Positions 1 to 10,567 of a stretch of DNA of 64,000 nt are shown here, piece after piece. The stretch comes from Nymphaea colorata. Its lineage: Eukaryota; Streptophyta; Magnoliopsida; Nymphaeales; Nymphaeaceae. A program made the translations under genes and the position numbers. The first letter of the stretch is position 1. Each line of letters begins with the position of its first letter. The notes beneath the pieces were generated by a model that searched no databases, was not told the origin of the DNA, and worked only from the letters and a program-made list of their open reading frames with translations. The DNA is taken from positions 24,550,802 to 24,614,801 of the forward strand of contig NC_045145.1 in assembly GCF_008831285.2 (NCBI RefSeq), given 5' to 3'.

Positions 1-1684
1 TAAATTTAATTGGGCAGGGCTTAGGCTCGGATTCGGTTTTCCAAGTCAGGCCAGGCCGCGATGCCCAAGCTCACTTAAATCCACTTTGGTCAATTCAACG
101 TCTTAACAGGAAGAATATCTACTTTGCAGTCTTTAAACAATCTTTTGGCCTGGGCAGAGGAGATACATGGGGGATGGTGTGCCGATACCCGCAAGTCAAA
201 AACTTTATTAAGTGCACTCAAAATTACGCATGGTGCCCACGCCAGACTTAAACTCGATCAAGTGCCCCTCAGTGTAAAAGAAGAAAAAACAAAAAAAACT
301 ATTGCATTGCTTGGTCACTGCATATATTAAACAACCGTCACTGCACTCACAAGTCACAATATACCACCATCATGATCAAAATCATGAGGACAATAAACAT
401 CGGCATCATAATATTCATACGCCACTGTTTTGGATCTTCTCCATCAATATTAATCACACTATAGATGCCCATGCTTTCTTGTACCGATTTCGATTATGAG
501 TACATCTTGAAATTTTTAAAACTTGACAAAGTCTTCAGAGGTAAAATACCCCAACATGAGGCGGGCAGTAAAAAGAAAGGAAAAATACAAACTCTTGCAG
601 ATGTGTTTCTGGCCCATCACTATATAGCTCCACACAGAACCTAAACTCTGTATATGTAACTTTGAGTAGATGAAAGATTCTGTTACTGCAGAGAGTGTCA
701 GATATGCACCCAAAAGCAAAAGAAGGAAAAGTTGGGCCTTTTGGAGATTTTTCAAAAAAAAAGGAAGTTTTTGTTGGACATTCAACTTTTTTACTACCTA
801 TTTTTCTCCTTAGAAAGGTTTCCCACTTTTTACTGATCAGGGGTATTCCGAACATTATATCTCGAGTGCACAATTTTTTTTTTTTTTGCATGGGACAGTG
901 CATAAAACCAGCTTGGTAACTTTGATATGGAACATTATATTTTACTGTGCCCCTATCTCACCGGAGCAGCTCGTTAACACTTAAAATAAATTTTCTTTCT
1001 CTTTGTTCCATGCATTGCCGTTAGTTTCTTTACAGTTTTCCTCAAAGTGATTTTGTTTTATTTTTTATCACCAAAACATCGAAAAAACGAAGAAGTTACA
1101 GTCAGATATTTGAACTTAGTCGCCAAGTCAAAAAGTAAAGCCCCTTGCAAGGACCGAAGAGGAAAACTCCAGTAATTGGGAAAATAATGTAAAATGAAAA
1201 CAAAAAGCCCCTTTCATATGGATTTCGATATTTTGCAAGTCATATTCAACTTTATTTTAGAAAAAGACTTGACACGTGAGGCATCATTCACAAAGGGGCA
1301 AAGCCATGACACCAACGGACAAGGACAGGGTTGGAGCTGCATTCTAGATAACTAAAGAAGATGGAATGGCCTGTAAATCAATGCCCCACCCATATCGGCC
1401 GTATATTTTCTCAAGGGCGTAAAATCATTTAACCTAACAGTTGATCATTCTTGAAAGAAAGGAAGCTTTGTTTCTCCAGATTTCTGGGAATCAACCAACG
1501 TAAGAAAATTAGCTCAAGCGATCCTGAGCTCCAGCTTTGTTCTCTATTTAATGCTGATATTCAAGGCTCACTTTGGGGAATGGGGTCGAAACTGCTGATT
1601 AGAATCCTGCATCTGAGAGAGAGAGAGAGAGAAACTCCGTGATTGTAATATTGGAGGTCGTTGACCAACACTTTTACAACAAGA

Positions 1685-1797
1685 ACAAACCCAACATAAT
1701 GGCCATGGCTGCAAGCCGGATATATATATATCTGCAGTTGCAACCAGTGCCAGAACGAGGTGCTAGCTTGCAGCCATGGCCATTATGTTGGGTTTGT
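1685..1797. repeat. 32-bp perfect inverted repeat with captured gene fragment
   Basis: 1685-1716 and 1766-1797 are perfect reverse complements. The 49-base loop holds a short TA tract and a 27-base piece (from GCAGTTGCAACC to GAACGAGG) that also occurs inside the signal-peptide coding region of the adjacent gene, in the same orientation. Unit B has only a TA tract here, so this arose in unit A. Confidence 0.9.
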
Positions 1798-1901
1798 GAA
1801 ATATCTGCAGTACAAATTCTTAAGAGTAGGAAGACATGGGTTTACTTGGTATGATCTGAAGTCATGGAGCAGCGGTGGTGAAACTGAAGGAGGACTGATC
1901 A

Positions 1902-2120
1902 TCAGGGAGTCGGAGAGCTTGACAGGAGGGGTTCCTTCATCTTCCTGTTGGTCGAGTGACCAGCATGTGCAGCCTGTGGATCACATCCCTTGGGGAGAAC
2001 AACACAATCTGTCTCATCAGGACTGTGGTGGCTATCGATTGCTGATCCCTGCTCAACGAGAGCAGTTGCAACCAGTGCCAGAACGAGGAAGAGGATGAAC
2101 GAATGGGAAAGGGAAGCCAT
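1902..2120 (-). CDS. Small secreted peptide candidate, copy A-left
   Basis: The predicted protein has 72 residues. Residues 1-27 form a classic signal peptide: a short polar start, a hydrophobic core rich in L, V and A (about 8-22), and a small-residue GSA cleavage site. The mature part would be about 45 residues, with two cysteines (39 and 46), an HH pair, a basic NRKMK stretch at 58-62 and a Ser/Pro-rich tail ending SSSPTP. The start is chosen by the TATA box about 58 bases upstream and the signal peptide beginning at this Met. The two-cysteine layout matches no peptide family I can name. A and B copies differ at H6R, D38G and D47N. It is intact but not shown to be expressed. Confidence 0.6.
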   Translation of the reverse strand: MASLSHSFILFLVLALVATALVEQGSAIDSHHSPDETDCVVLPKGCDPQAAHAGHSTNRKMKEPLLSSSPTP

Positions 2121-2170
2121 TAAATTTGGTGATGAAGAGGCACGGTCGCCCAGGTGCCTGCCTTAGTGAC

Positions 2171-2178
2171 TATTTATA
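2171..2178 (-). promoter_or_regulatory. TATA box of peptide gene copy A-left
   Basis: On the minus strand this reads TATAAATA, about 58 bases upstream of the ATG, a normal position for a plant core promoter with a short leader. It is conserved in all four copies. Confidence 0.6.
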
Positions 2179-2849
2179 GTGAAATGAAGCTGCAGGCTCA
2201 AGGGTTTGAGCTCAAACACGGGAACTCTGGAATCAAGAGTTTTCGTACGATTTAGAAAATTTACATGAAGAACTTGAGTAAAAATAATGATAATTGTTGA
2301 ATGTCAGTACTTTCAATTATTTCTTTATTTACTTGTTTTTAGACTATTCGCTAACTTTATATTTGTGTCGTGCTGGGTACTGAAATACATGTTAAATCAT
2401 GGTAGGATAGGTATTCCAAGAAACTGAAAGCAAGCCCTATACCCTAAAATGAATGAGGTGCTAGGTGGAAGCTTAGTCTCTCCTACGGTAGAATAAAATT
2501 TTATCCCTGCTTACCTAGAATTATTCCCAAACTCAAATCACTTTATAAGTCAAGTACAATCTTTAAGGCAAGTTCATGAAACAAACAAACTATTTCACCG
2601 GGACTGGACTGGGGCCAAGCCAAGTTTTAAGCGTAATACGCTGGAAATACTCTGGCCGAACTGGCCAGGACCAAGGGCTAGAGGGAACTTGACCCGGCCC
2701 AACAAGGAGGAACTCAATTTAAAAAAAAAAACTGTAATTTGACGTAGGCCCCCCTCTCTTTTTATAAACCATTTCTCATTGGAAAAACCATAGAGACTAA
2801 AGCTTTTATTAAGGTTGTGTTGGTTTAACCTGATGATAAATCCCTGGTG

Positions 2850-3010
2850 ATATGAATTCTTAAGATTTTAGATGCATGCTGATAATCGATCTTAAATCAT
2901 GACTTTGAACATGTATAATAAAATGAGAATCTCCTGAAAAACACCCTTTATGCAATGTCAAGTCTTAGCTATTCGAGGCCGTCAACCCAACCTAAAGAAG
3001 CTTGGTAAGC
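2850..3010. other. Patch of clustered indels in left unit A
   Basis: Compared with the mirror segment near 21520-21670, this stretch has an 11-base loss that destroys the 15-bp hairpin. It also has four one-base losses: one beside GATATGA and three in short homopolymers. Nearly all other mirrored sequence is identical apart from tract lengths. Confidence 0.8.
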
Positions 3011-5326
3011 TTTGAAAAGTGTGATAAAAAAAGAAACCATCCCTTTTTTGAAAGGTATTTTAGTCCTTTTCCATCTCCTAGTAGAGATAATAACCCATGG
3101 GAATGCCATATAAAAGTTGGTGTAGTGTTCATCCTTTTCACTATCTCTCTACTTTAATTTGTTATAAGATAACGTTATGAAAAAGACAATGAAAAATAGA
3201 ACAGGTTAAATTCACCAAATGTTGAATGTCGTTAGATAGCTAAGCATTAAAAATCAATCATTACTAGAACCTCCTTGAATCTTTTGGCACCATAAATCAT
3301 TGGTAGTACTTATGTGGCAACGATTTTTTACTTTATCTGACATATTTGATTTCTCCATATACAAGATGATTCAATTCCGCCTATATATGCAGTAATGTGT
3401 TTGTGTGTTTACATATTCGGCAGGCTGTCTTATCATGAAGACAGGACAATTCTTTCTCTTCGAAGGAGGCAAACCCCCTTTCGCAAAAAAAAAAAAATGA
3501 AACTTTGTTTTTGATCGAAATACTTTGATAGTGAAAAATTCTTACTAAGAGGCACTAGATATAAATTTATTATTTCATATCAAAATTATATATTTTTAAA
3601 TTTAATTGGGCAGGGCTTAGGCTCGGACTCGGTTTTCCAAGTCAGGCCAGGCCGACCCGATGCCCAAGCAAACTTAAATCCACTCGTTTGGTCAATTCAA
3701 CGTCTTAACAGGAAGAATATCTACTTTGCAGTCTTTAAACAATCTTTTGGCCTGAGCAGAGGAGATACATGGGGGATGGTGTGCCGATAACCGCAAATCA
3801 AAAACTTTATTAAGTGCACTCAAAATTACGCATGGTGCCCACGCCAGACTTAAGCTCGATCAAGTGCCCCTCAGTGTAAAAGAAGAAAAAACAAAAAAAA
3901 ACTATTGCATTGCTTGGTCACTGCATATATTAAACAACCGTCACTGCACTCACAAGTCACAATATACCACCATCATGATCAAAATCATGAGGACAATAAA
4001 CATCGGCATCATAATATTCATACGCCACTGTTTTGGATCTTCTCCATCAATATTAATCACACTATAGATGCCCATGCTTTCTTGTACCGATTTCGATTAT
4101 GAGTACATCTTGAAATTTTTAAAACTTGACAAAGTCTTCAGAGGTAAAATACCCCAACATGAGGCGGGCAGTAAAAGGAAAGGAAAAAATACAAACTCTT
4201 GCAGATGTGTTTCTGGCCCAACACTATATAGCTCCACACAGAACCTAAACTCTGTATATGTAACTTTGGGTAGATGAAAGATTCTGTTACTGAAGAGAGT
4301 GTCAGATATGCACCCAAAAGCAAAAGAAGGGGAAGTTGGGCCTTTTGGAGATTTTTCAAAAAAAAAGGAAGTTTTTGTTGGACATTCAACTTTTTTACTA
4401 CCTATTTTTTCTCCTTAGAAAGGTTTCCCATTTTGACTGATCAGGGGTATTCCGAACATTATATCTCGAGTGCACAATTTTTTTTTTTTTTTTTTTTGCA
4501 TGGGACAGTGCTTAAAACCAGCTTGGAAACTTTGATATGGAACATTATATTTTACTTTGCCCCTATCTCACCGGAGCAGCTCGTTAACACTTAAAATAAA
4601 TTTTTTTCTCTTTGTTCCATGCATTGCTGTTAGTTTCTTCACAGTTTTCCTCAAAGTGATTTTGTTTTATTTTTTGCCACCAAAACATCGAAAAAACGAA
4701 GAAGTTCCAGTCAGATATTTGAACTTAGTCGCCAAGTCAAAAAGTAAAGCCCCTCGCAAGGACCAAAGAGGAAAACTCCAGTAATTGGGAAAATAATGTA
4801 AAATGAAAACAAACTGCCCCTTTCATATGGATTTCCATATTTTGCATGTCATATTCAACTTTATTTTAGAAAAAGACTTGACACGTGAGGCATCATTCAC
4901 AAAGGGGCAAAGCCATGACACCAACGGACAAGGACAGGGTTGGAGTTGCAGCTTAGATAACTAAAGAAGATGGAATGGCCTGTCAATCAATGCCCCACCC
5001 ATATCGGCCGTATATTATTCTCAAGGGCGTAAAATCATTTAACCTAACAGTTGATCATTCTTGAAAGAAAGGAAGCTTTGTTTCTCCAGATTTCTGGGAA
5101 TCAACCAACGTAAGAAAATTAGCTCAAGCGATCCTGAGATCCAGCTTTGTTCTCTATTTTCTGCTGATATTCAAGGCTCACTTTGGGGAATGGGGTCGAA
5201 CCTGCTGATTAGAATCCTGCATCTGAGAGAGAGAGAGAGAGAAACTCTGTGCTTGTAATATTGGAAGTCGTTGACCAACACGTTTACAACAGGAACAAAC
5301 CCAACATAATGGCCATCGCTGCAAGC

Positions 5327-5330
<4 letters not shown>

Positions 5331-5371
<41 letters not shown>
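5331..5371. repeat. (TA)n microsatellite in unit B
   Basis: This is an uninterrupted TA dinucleotide tract. It is mirrored at about 19139-19178 and replaced by the hairpin structure in unit A. Confidence 0.95.
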
Positions 5372-5379
<8 letters not shown>

Positions 5380-5475
5380 TGTAGTATAAATTCTTAAGAG
5401 TGGGAAGACATGGGTTCACTTGGTATGATCTGAAGTCATTGAGCAGCGGTGGTGAAACTGAAGGAGGACTGATCA

Positions 5476-5694
5476 TCAGGGAGTCGGAGAGCTTGACAGG
5501 AGGGGTTCCTTCATCTTCCTGTTGGTCGAGTGACCAGCATGTGCAGCCTGTGGATTGCATCCCTTGGGGAGAACAACACAACCAGTCTCATCAGGACTGT
5601 GGTGGCTATCGATTGCTGATCCCTGCTCAACGAGAGCAGTTGCAACCAGTGCCAGAACGAGGAAGAGGATGAACGAACGGGAAAGGGAAGCCAT
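5476..5694 (-). CDS. Small secreted peptide candidate, copy B-left
   Basis: This is the same 72-residue ORF as in unit A, with R6, G38 and N47. Two silent differences from copy A (codons 37 and 46) bring the total to five changes in 219 bases. Signal peptide, both cysteines and Ser/Pro-rich C-terminus are retained, and two consecutive stop codons end the frame. The TATA box lies at 5747-5754 on the same strand. The gene stays open in both unit types although much of the unit is noncoding, which argues mildly for a real gene. Protein family not recognised. Confidence 0.6.
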   Translation of the reverse strand: MASLSRSFILFLVLALVATALVEQGSAIDSHHSPDETGCVVLPKGCNPQAAHAGHSTNRKMKEPLLSSSPTP

Positions 5695-5746
5695 TAAATT
5701 TGGTGATGGAGAGGGGCACGGTGGCCCAGGTGCCTGCCTTAGTGAC

Positions 5747-5754
5747 TATTTATA
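5747..5754 (-). promoter_or_regulatory. TATA box of peptide gene copy B-left
   Basis: TATAAATA on the minus strand, about 60 bases upstream of the ATG. It lies in the same sequence context as in the other three copies. Confidence 0.6.
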
Positions 5755-6428
5755 GTGAAACGAAGCTGCAGGCTCAAGGGTTTGAGCTCAAACACGGGAA
5801 CTCTGGAATCAAGAGCTTTCGTACAATTTAGAAAATTTACATGAAGAACTTGAGTAAAAATAATGATAATTGTTGAATGTCGGTACTTTCAATTATTGCT
5901 TTATTTACTTATTTTTAGACTATTCGCTAACTTTATATGTGTATCGTGCTGGGTACTGAAATACAATTTAAATCATGGCAGGATAGGTATTCCAAGAAAC
6001 TGAAAGCAAGCCCTATACCCTAAAATGAATGAGATGCTAGGTGGAACCTTAGTCTCTCCTACGGTAGAATAAAATTTTATCCCTGCTTACCTAGAATTAT
6101 TGCCAAACTCAAATCACTTTATAAGTCAAGTACAATCTTTAAGGCAAGTTCATGAAACAAACAAACTATTTCACCGGGACTGGACTGGGGCCAAGCCAAG
6201 TTTTAAGCCTAATATGCTGGAAATACTCTGGCCCAACTGGCCGGGCCCAAGGGCTCAAGGAGGAACTCAATTTGAAAAAAAAAAATTAATTTGACGTAGG
6301 ACCCCCCTCTCTTTTTATAAACAATTTCTCATTGGAAAAACCATAGAGACTAAAGCTTTTAGTAAGGTTGTGTTTGTTTAACCTGATGATAAATCCCTGG
6401 TGATATGAGATTCTTAAGATTTTAGATG

Positions 6429-6466
6429 CATGGATTTAAGATCAGACTTCCGATCTTAAATCCATG
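6429..6466. repeat. 15-bp perfect hairpin in unit B
   Basis: CATGGATTTAAGATC (6429-6443) pairs perfectly with 6452-6466 around an 8-base loop. The same hairpin is intact at 18042-18079 and 21612-21649. It is broken only in the left outer unit near 2874-2894. No function is recognised. Confidence 0.85.
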
Positions 6467-7298
6467 ACTTTGAACATGTATAATAAAATGAGAATCTCCT
6501 AAAAAACACCCTTTTATGCAATGTCAAGTCTCAGCTATACGAGGCCATCAAACCCAACCTAAAAGAAGCTTGGAAAGCTTTGAAAAGTGTGATAAAAAAA
6601 GAATGGGAATGCCATATAAAAAAGTTGGTGAAGTGTTCATCCTTTTCACTATCTCTCTACTTTAATTTGTTATAAGATAACGTTATGAAAAAGACAATGA
6701 AAAATAGAACAGGTTAAATTCACCAAATGTTGAATGTCGTTAGGTAGCTGAGCGTTAAAAATCAATCATTACTAAAACTTCCATGAATCTTTTTGCACCA
6801 TAAATCATTGGTAGTACTTATGTGGCAACGATTTTTTACTTCATCTGACATATTTGATTTCTCCATATACAAGATGATTCAATTCCGCCTATATATGCAG
6901 TAATGTGTTTGTGTGTTTACATATTCGGCAGGCTGTCTTATCATGAAGACAGGACAATTCTTTCTCTTCGAAGGAGGCAAACCCCCTTTTGCAAAAAAAA
7001 AAAAAAATGAAACTTTGTTTTTGATGGAAATACCTTTGATAGTGAAAATTTCTTACTAAGAGGCACTAGATATAAAATTTTTAAAATTTTTATAGGCACT
7101 AGTATCTAAATGAGAAAAAAATTTCTAACATATCAATATAAAAATATGAATTTTTTTTGTGGGCTTGCATACGCAATTGCTCATACCATACACACTTGCC
7201 TCCTCTGGCTGCTCAGTCGAGTCTCATATGATTTTCTTTACCATGACGCAAGGAAGAGACCAAGATTTCTTTTTATGATTTATTACTTTGAATTTATG

Positions 7299-7358
7299 AT
7301 ATATATATATATATATATTATAAACATATATATATATATATTATAAATAAATAAATAA

Positions 7359-7427
<69 letters not shown>
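7299..7427. repeat. Compound (TA)n/(AAAT)n microsatellite, left arm
   Basis: Long TA tracts are interrupted by an AAAT array. The mirror at about 17076-17209 is 6 bp longer. Confidence 0.95.
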
Positions 7428-7429
<2 letters not shown>

Positions 7430-7611
7430 TATGACAAGAACAGGTTTACATTGCCTCCACAATGACTCCCATAATTTTAATCTCAACATTTTTCAATACA
7501 ATCAAGATAGCACCATTTAACTTTTGAACTGAGGATATGACTCTAACACACCACCCAACCCAAGCGGTTGCGCTAGAGAGAGAGATGGAATCGGGGCGGA
7601 GAGTGCAAAAA

Positions 7612-8045
7612 GAACAATGAAAATAGAAAAGGAAACAATTGGCTATAGGAAGTTTTAAATTTACCAGATGTTAGATGTTGGTGGATAGCTAATCATTAAA
7701 AATCAATTATTACTAAAACCTCCTTTAATCTTGTTGCACCATAAATCATTCATAGTACTTAGGTGACAATTATGTTTAAGTGATAGTTTTTAATTTTTAA
7801 CTACCCAAAATCTGACATATTTGATTTCCCTGTACACAAGAAGATTCATTTCTGCCTTTATACATGTGTATGTATTTGTGTGTGTACACGTTAGGTAGGC
7901 AGTCCTACCATAAAGATCAGATAACGTTTTGTAGGGGAACTAGCATTTGGACTCGCCCCACCATGTTTCTCTCTAGAAAAGAAGACGACCCCCTCCTGCA
8001 AAAAAAAAAAAAAGAAACCCGTAGCTTTTGATGCAAATACCTTAC
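7612..8045 (+). repeat. Third, diverged partial copy of the unit end (left arm)
   Basis: This segment aligns with about 3183-3525 of unit A. Shared landmarks in the same order are AAAATAGAA, ATTAAAAATCAAT, GCACCATAAATCATT, TCTGACATATTTGATTT, a GTGTGT stretch, a tetranucleotide-inverted AGGCAGTCCTACC/AGGCTGTCTTATC block, and a poly-A preceded by CCCCCT. Divergence is clearly higher than between units A and B, and it contains extra insertions. It is an older copy or the 3' part of a dispersed repeat. Confidence 0.8.
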
Positions 8046-8297
8046 CTTATCTTGATGCCAATGAGGGGTGCAGTCAAAACTTTTTCATGAGATATGTCAA
8101 ATTATAATTTTAAAATTTTGATAGGAGCCAAATCATTATTTTTAAATATTTTTATATAAAATAATTTTTTAAAATTATATGTAACCATTTTTTTTGGGTG
8201 GAAGGAGAGGAGGGGAAGGCTTTTGCCGCCCCCTTTTGGCTCTGCCCATGATGCCAACAATGATGGTACAGGAAAGCATTACTGGTGACCTATGCTT

Positions 8298-8300
<3 letters not shown>

Positions 8301-8392
<92 letters not shown>
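8301..8392. repeat. (TA)n/(CATA)n microsatellite, left arm
   Basis: TA tracts are broken by TACA steps. The right-arm mirror is 6 bp longer. Confidence 0.95.
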
Positions 8393-8395
<3 letters not shown>

Positions 8396-8687
8396 GTATT
8401 AACGATGGTTGATGGTGTGACAATAATTTATGGTAAGCGGTTTATGGTGTTGTAGCAACAGAATTCTAATGTGTAGCCATTCAACCATCTAGTATAGAAG
8501 TGTTGAATCCAACCCTTTAAATTTGTATGTCAAGTTACGGATCGGCCACTTCAACCAGTTTCGGTTATCAGATTCCATACTCTTCTTCTAACCATGTAGT
8601 TGTTTGAATATGTAATTCAAGTAAGTAAATAAATAAATAAATACAGTTACATCTCCAATTTGTACTAGCCAATGCACATCACAAAGT

Positions 8688-8968
8688 TAAGGGCGGGCTC
8701 CAGGCCGGGCCGCTGGCGGGGGCCAGGACCAGGCCCGGCACTGGCCTAGGTCTGGGCCAAAAAAACCTGGCACTTGCCCGTTAACATTTGAAAAGTGATT
8801 TTTTTATTTTTTTAAATTTAATAAAATATATTTTATTACTGAAAAATATATATGACATTAAAAAAAATACTTTTTTTATTTATAACCTGGCAGGGCCGGG
8901 GCCCAGGTTTCATGTATCTGGCCCGGGCCTGGGCCCAACGGGCCAACCTGGACCCAATGCCCACCCTA
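8688..8968. mobile_element. hAT-type MITE with 8-bp target duplication (left arm)
   Basis: The 281-bp element has GGGC-rich subterminal ends and an AT-rich middle. Its termini are TAAGGGCGGGC and, inverted, TAGGGTGGGCA. It is flanked by CACAAAGT (8680-8687) and CATAAAGT (8969-8976), a 7/8 match typical of the 8-bp duplication left by hAT transposases. It has no coding capacity. Confidence 0.85.
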
Positions 8969-8990
8969 CATAAAGTATGGTGTGTTCGTG

Positions 8991-9412
8991 TAGGGATGCC
9001 AACCGATTGGAATAGAATGAAAAAATATCTTTAACTTTTGGGTTGTTTACATATTTGGATTCAAATATGAATAAAAAATAGTCATGTTTGATTTTAATCC
9101 GAAATCCGATAAGACAGTTCTAAACCAATTTTTACATTTACTTTTGAATCTGAATCCAATTGAACCAATTGGGCCTGTAAGAGAATTAGGTATATGATGT
9201 TTATCTAAAAATAAAATTGAACTTCTATTTGCATTTGAGTCTAATCAGATATTTATTATATTTGTTTATAAATCTAGGTTCAATCAAATGTCATTTCTTA
9301 AATCCAAATCTGATCCGATTTTTTAATTGTATATTAATTGTTTTTTTCATATTTGATTTTTTACATAATGGTTTGAGATCTCCAATCCAAATTAGATATA
9401 TTAACATTCTTA
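8991..9412. mobile_element. TAGGGATG-family MITE (left arm)
   Basis: The left end reads TAGGGATGCCAAC. The right end, inverted, reads TAAGAATGTTAATATATC. The interior is made of repeated AATCCAAATCTGAT-like motifs found in many other places in the window. Target duplications have decayed beyond confident reading. Confidence 0.6.
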
Positions 9413-10179
9413 CGTCCATTTCTTACTAGTCATTCATATATGTATATATATTATTTATTTATTTATCTATTTAAAAACCAAAATTCACCCTTAGTATTAC
9501 TCACGAGTTCATAATAAGAAACAATCAGATCCAACTGATATGAAAATGACAGTCATCGCCTTTGATTTGTCATTTTTCAAATCAAGCCGTCCTTTTATCT
9601 GTTTGTTTTTGGAAGCCATGACCAATTCGCATTGAAAGGTCTCCCCTTTCAACTTCTCCAGTACAAGTAACGTCATACCGAAAGCAAGCTTGTCCAAATT
9701 AAGGGCATGATGAGCCATACAATATGCATTAAAGTCGACGTTTACAATTTTTTCTATGACACTTTTTTAAATCTTGGTGATAAAAAAATGTGCTTTTTTT
9801 TTAAATATTCATTAAAAATGCAAAAAATAAATCAGTAAGATAGGACAAAAACATTTTTTATTGAAAAACATGACAAAATAAAAATATTAGAAAAAAGAGA
9901 AAAAAATGTTTTTTTCACGTTTTTCTTCACCAAAGACCCAAAAAATTGGAATTCCACCATCTCCTTCTGCAATTGGAATCGAGTTTCATGCAGTCGTAGT
10001 GCCTAAAGGGTAGTTGCTTACTTTGGACCTCATTGACATCAACCACCTCTTCTTTTTACAAGTTCTTGATCTTACAAATAACAGTTTCTAAGGCCATCCT
10101 TTTATTGATTTTCATCACCTGCCTCTTTTAGAACATCTATCCTTGAAAAGAAACCATTTTGATATCTAAGCGAACCGTT
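9413..10179. other. Arm-specific noncoding DNA (left; mirrored at about 14318-15083)
   Basis: AT-rich sequence. A 69-codon reading frame on the minus strand (9509-9718) has no recognised domain and no promoter that I can see. No transposon termini are readable. Confidence 0.4.
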
Positions 10180-10567
10180 CTAAAAAGATTGAATATTGAA
10201 AACGATTTAATATCCGATCAAAAAGTTGGATTGGATTCAGATTTAAGAAATGACATTTGATTGGATTTGACACGAATAAACATCCGACTGAATTGACATT
10301 CAAATAGGATTTAGTTTTTAAATGAATATTCTATATCCAATGCCCTTACATTTTGGAAATCGGTTAGATTCGGCTAAAAAATTCGGAATTGGATTCAGAT
10401 CTGAATGTAAAAAATCAGATTTAGATTGTAAAACCGGATTTCAGATTTGGATTCAGGTTTGTTTTTTCTTTGTTCATATTTGAGTATGAATTTGAATCTG
10501 AGTATATGAATATTTAAAAGTCAATATAAGTATATATGATTCAAATCCGATCCATTGAAAATCCCTA
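10180..10567. mobile_element. Degenerate TAGGGATG-family MITE (left arm)
   Basis: The right end, inverted, reads TAGGGATTTTCAATGGATC, and the interior has the same AATCCGAATC-type motifs as other members. The left end is not clear. It is mirrored at about 13930-14317. Confidence 0.5.

Larger units (their letters stand above)
1..3565 (+). repeat. Tandem unit A, left arm (start off-window)
   Basis: Position 1 corresponds to position 3597 in the next unit, and the two segments run collinear for about 3.5 kb. From the mirrored copy, about 34 bases of this unit should lie before the window. It carries a peptide gene on the minus strand (1902-2120), a 32-bp inverted repeat (1685-1797), and a patch at 2850-3010 that differs from the other three copies. 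Confidence 0.95.
3566..7075 (+). repeat. Tandem unit B, left arm
   Basis: This is a direct repeat of unit A. It differs in having a (TA)n tract at 5331-5371 where unit A has a hairpin, and it lacks about 60 bp that unit A has near 3047-3105. It ends just after a GGCACTAGAT motif, beyond which the arm-specific sequence starts. It carries the minus-strand peptide gene at 5476-5694. Confidence 0.95.

Noticed and set aside
5171-5581. A 136-codon minus-strand frame overlapping peptide gene B and the TA tract
   Set aside because: It overlaps the signal-peptide ORF in another frame and reads through the (TA)n as alternating Ile/Tyr. The unit A copy has a stop in this frame.
7283-8423. Reading frames of 68-84 codons full of Ile-Tyr repeats
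   Set aside because: They are translations of the (TA)n microsatellites and carry no coding signal.
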